Assembly: GCA_014380605.1 (NCBI GenBank)
Contig: JACMJO010000190.1
Coordinates: 1-7,622, forward strand
DNA from: Fimbriimonadaceae bacterium
Lineage (GTDB): Bacteria; Armatimonadota; Fimbriimonadia; Fimbriimonadales; Fimbriimonadaceae
Length of the DNA stretch: 7,622 nucleotides
Direction of reading: 5' to 3'
Part shown: piece by piece, positions 6,098 to 7,622 of the stretch
Layout: each line of letters opens with the position of its first letter
Position numbering within the stretch: position 1 is the first letter of the stretch
The notes under the pieces: generated by a model
What the model saw: only the letters and a program-made list of their open reading frames with translations
What the model was told of the DNA's origin: nothing
Databases searched by the model: none
Made by a program: the position numbers and the translations under genes

Positions 6098-6718
6098 CTA
6101 GCCCTTGCCGCCGCCCTTCTTGCCTTTTTCAAATTCGTCTCGCGTCTTCACCGAGTTTGGTTGTGGCCCATATATCACCTCTGGGACGCCGAAACCGGTG
6201 CCGTAGTTGCCCCAAAATTTCTTTTCCTTGGGATCAAACCAATAGGACCCGGTATCCAAATTCTTGTCGAATTCACCGTAGAGTCGAATGAATCCGTTGC
6301 CGCTGAACTTAGCAGTAAGGTTGCGACCAAACCATTGGACGGCTCGGAAACTGCCTTTGATGGTGAGCTTGCCTGTCCCGAACCAGACTTCCCTGCCCTT
6401 CTCTTTGTTGTTGTATTCGCGCCGAACATTGCCCTCGGGAGTAACGATGCCATTAAGCTCACTAATCAGGACGCTTCCGGTGAAGCTCATCGAAAGGTCG
6501 CCGCTCGGAATGGTGTCGCCACGGGAAAGGATTTTGAAGCTGCCTACATTAGTAGAGAACCAAACATCGTCTCGTTCAGAGGAAACCTTTGTCTTGGTGT
6601 AGTCCGGGGCGGTGAATTTGGTTGGCGTCTGTGCGACCACGGCGACCACGGCAATTGCGGTCAAACCTGCGGCTAACGCCAGTTTTATCGGGGCTTTTGA
6701 ACGAGGGGACAACTTCAT
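6098..6718 (-). CDS. Exported or membrane-anchored protein of unknown function
   Basis: The 206-residue product begins with a positively charged n-region (M-K-L-S-P-R-S-K) and a hydrophobic core (about 12-29, Ala/Val/Leu-rich), followed by V-V-A-Q-T-P. This fits a Sec signal peptide, perhaps cleaved near Ala29, or an uncleaved anchor. The rest is rich in short beta-prone segments with many Gly and aromatic residues: V-W-F-S-T-N-V-G-S-F (52-61) is echoed by V-W-F-G-T-G-K-L-T-I-K-G (111-122), then F-S-G-N-G-F-I-R-L-Y-G-E-F (138-150). An Asp/Lys-rich stretch and a Gly/Lys tail (199-206) close the protein. I do not recognise the family; a beta-sandwich is a guess. No Shine-Dalgarno precedes the ATG at 6716-6718. 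The stop is followed directly by the nuclease start codon. Confidence 0.8.
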   Translation of the reverse strand: MKLSPRSKAPIKLALAAGLTAIAVVAVVAQTPTKFTAPDYTKTKVSSERDDVWFSTNVGSFKILSRGDTIPSGDLSMSFTGSVLISELNGIVTPEGNVRREYNNKEKGREVWFGTGKLTIKGSFRAVQWFGRNLTAKFSGNGFIRLYGEFDKNLDTGSYWFDPKEKKFWGNYGTGFGVPEVIYGPQPNSVKTRDEFEKGKKGGGKG

Positions 6719-6790
6719 CGTGGTAATTTTATCTCACAGGTTAACGGTTGCGAACCGCACAAGCGTAGAAACTGTTGCCAAGAACACGAT
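6719..6790. promoter_or_regulatory. Divergent intergenic region with possible minus-strand promoter
   Basis: The gap separates the exported protein gene from ccmE. On the minus strand TAAAAT (6726-6731) has TTCGCA (6749-6754) 17 bases upstream, a four-of-six -35. Transcription would then begin about at the ATG at 6718, giving a nearly leaderless mRNA. A short inverted repeat, CGGTT (6745-6749) and AACCG (6753-6757), overlaps that -35. No good plus-strand promoter or ribosome binding site is seen for ccmE. Confidence 0.35.
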
Positions 6791-7177
6791 ATGAAGCTCC
6801 GATTTGGTCCGATTTTCACCGTAATCATCGTCGCGCTCGCGATCGTTGGCGTTTCTGTCGCATTTATTGCTAACGCTAGTCCGTATGTTTCAGTTTCCGA
6901 AGCACGCAAATCGGGTGCCACAAATGTCCATTTAAAGGGACAACTCGATAAATCTAGCATTACCAACGATTTCCGAGACCACAGCATCCGATTTCGAATG
7001 AAGGGCGAGGACGGCGATTCGGTGCAAGTGGTGTACACGGGAGTGAGCCCGAGCGACATGACTCAGGCCACTGAGATCGTGGCGATCGGCTCGATGAAGG
7101 GCGAAGAGTTCCATTCGAACAAGCTTCTCATCAAGTGCCCATCCAAGTACGAGGGTTCGAGCAAGGCTAAAGCATAG
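6791..7177 (+). CDS. ccmE: Cytochrome c maturation protein CcmE, Cys-type heme chaperone
   Basis: CcmE receives heme from CcmC/CcmD/CcmAB outside the cytoplasmic membrane, binds it covalently and passes it to CcmF for ligation to apocytochromes c (System I). The 128-residue product has an N-terminal anchor helix (about 7-27) and a periplasmic OB-fold domain (about 31-117) with V-H-L-K-G-Q-L (46-52), R-F-R-M-K (67-71), V-V-Y-T-G-V-S-P (80-87), and I-V-A-I-G-S-M-K-G-E-E-F-H-S-N-K-L (96-112). The heme-binding site reads L-I-K-C-P-S-K-Y: Cys116 takes the place of the His in the usual H-x3-Y motif, with Tyr120 kept. Such Cys-type CcmE proteins are known from archaea and sulfate reducers. The C-terminal tail is short. 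A ccmF-type gene follows one base after the stop, which supports the assignment. Confidence 0.9.
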   Translation: MKLRFGPIFTVIIVALAIVGVSVAFIANASPYVSVSEARKSGATNVHLKGQLDKSSITNDFRDHSIRFRMKGEDGDSVQVVYTGVSPSDMTQATEIVAIGSMKGEEFHSNKLLIKCPSKYEGSSKAKA

Positions 7178-7178
7178 A

Positions 7179-7622
7179 GTGGAACCTAAACTGCCTCCAA
7201 TGCCCGATGCGCCCGCCTGGGGAATGGCCCTCGGCCCGATTGGCAAGGGCCTCATTTTCGCCGCGATCATCTTCTTCCTTATCTCCGTCATCGGTTGGGC
7301 AACCAATCGCGACAAGGTTGGCAAGATCGGCTTCTGGCTGGGCTCCCTCAGTCTATTCGGAACCTTCGCCTGTCTAGGCGCGCTCTTCCTTGGCAACCAG
7401 TTCCAATACGAGTATGTTTTCAGCCATAGCGAGCTAGTTCTCGCCACGAAATACAAGATCGCCGCCATCTGGTCTGGCCAACAAGGCTCGTTCCTTCTTT
7501 GGGCGGTTTGTAGCGCGATCTTTGGGCTGCTCGCCGCACCTAGAACTGGCGTCTATCGACGGTGGTTCACGATCCCCTACGCAGTTTTTCTAGGAGGCCT
7601 GGGCGCAATCCTGGCCTACGAA
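7179..7622 (+). CDS. ccmF: CcmF-type heme lyase, N-terminal part (cut by right edge)
   Basis: An open frame of 148 codons runs from GTG 7179-7181 to the window end; an ATG in the same frame at 7200-7202 is an equally possible start. The translation shows hydrophobic helices at about 22-41, 48-72, 104-120 and 128-146. Its segment W-S-G-Q-Q-G-S-F-L-L-W-A (98-109) corresponds to the W-G-x-x-E-G-S-L-L-L-W motif near the N-terminus of CcmF, preceded by Y-E-Y-V-F-S-H-S (77-84) and Y-K-I-A-A-I-W (92-98). CcmF joins heme carried by CcmE to apocytochrome c thiols at the outer face of the membrane. With one base between it and ccmE the two are surely co-transcribed. The WWD domain and later helices lie beyond the window. 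The related CcsA/NrfE proteins are alternatives, but the ccmE neighbour favours CcmF. Confidence 0.88.
   Translation, partial: MEPKLPPMPDAPAWGMALGPIGKGLIFAAIIFFLISVIGWATNRDKVGKIGFWLGSLSLFGTFACLGALFLGNQFQYEYVFSHSELVLATKYKIAAIWSGQQGSFLLWAVCSAIFGLLAAPRTGVYRRWFTIPYAVFLGGLGAILAYE

Noticed and set aside
6008..6676. 222-codon plus-strand open frame opposite the exported protein and nuclease
   Set aside because: The minus-strand genes have a signal peptide and nuclease motifs; the plus-strand frame has neither a family motif nor a ribosome binding site.
6932..7468. 178-codon minus-strand open frame opposite ccmE/ccmF
   Set aside because: It crosses two recognised genes on the other strand and has no recognisable motif.
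1..7622. CRISPR arrays, tRNA or rRNA genes, insertion sequences, toxin-antitoxin or phage genes
   Set aside because: No spaced direct repeats, tRNA-like or rRNA-like segments, or transposase/integrase motifs were seen on either strand.

Overview
The window looks like a piece of a bacterial chromosome with mid-range G+C, no mobile elements, and housekeeping genes in short operons. The use of TTG starts, a System I cytochrome c maturation locus with a Cys-type CcmE, and a yggS-sepF pair fit a deep-branching bacterium. Armatimonadota (Fimbriimonas-like) is my best guess, but it rests on general impression, not on a marker gene, and is only moderately supported.

Left block (1-2599, minus strand), in transcription order: glmU (UDP-GlcNAc synthesis), prs (PRPP synthetase), and a membrane protein that overlaps the 3' end of prs by 14 bases and runs off the left edge. 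glmU-prs is a known bacterial pairing. Across a 100-base divergent gap lies upp (uracil phosphoribosyltransferase, plus strand), which consumes PRPP to make UMP. The divergent pair therefore links PRPP supply, uracil salvage and a UTP-consuming cell wall precursor step.

Middle block (2700-5263, plus strand): upp; a small three-helix membrane protein of DUF5658 type joined to it by a TGATG overlap; a near-consensus sigma70-type promoter; a Gly/Ala-rich four-helix membrane protein with a TTG start; yggS (PLP homeostasis), whose start codon lies in a perfect hairpin; and sepF (FtsZ-ring membrane anchor). yggS-sepF is a conserved division-cluster pair.

Convergent junction (5264-5335): a degenerate heptamer repeat with an inverted copy on the far side, able to form a large hairpin between the 3' ends of the two facing operons.

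Right block: on the minus strand, a secreted or anchored protein of unknown function is followed, after a single in-frame TAG, by a YprB-like RNase H-fold exonuclease. Divergent from these on the plus strand are ccmE, with a Cys-x3-Tyr heme-binding motif instead of His-x3-Tyr, and the 5' part of a ccmF-type heme lyase gene cut by the right edge.

I see no clearly new multi-gene system. The items most worth checking are the Cys-type CcmE, the hairpin over the yggS start codon, the heptamer-repeat hairpin, and the unknown secreted protein abutting the nuclease gene in the same frame.
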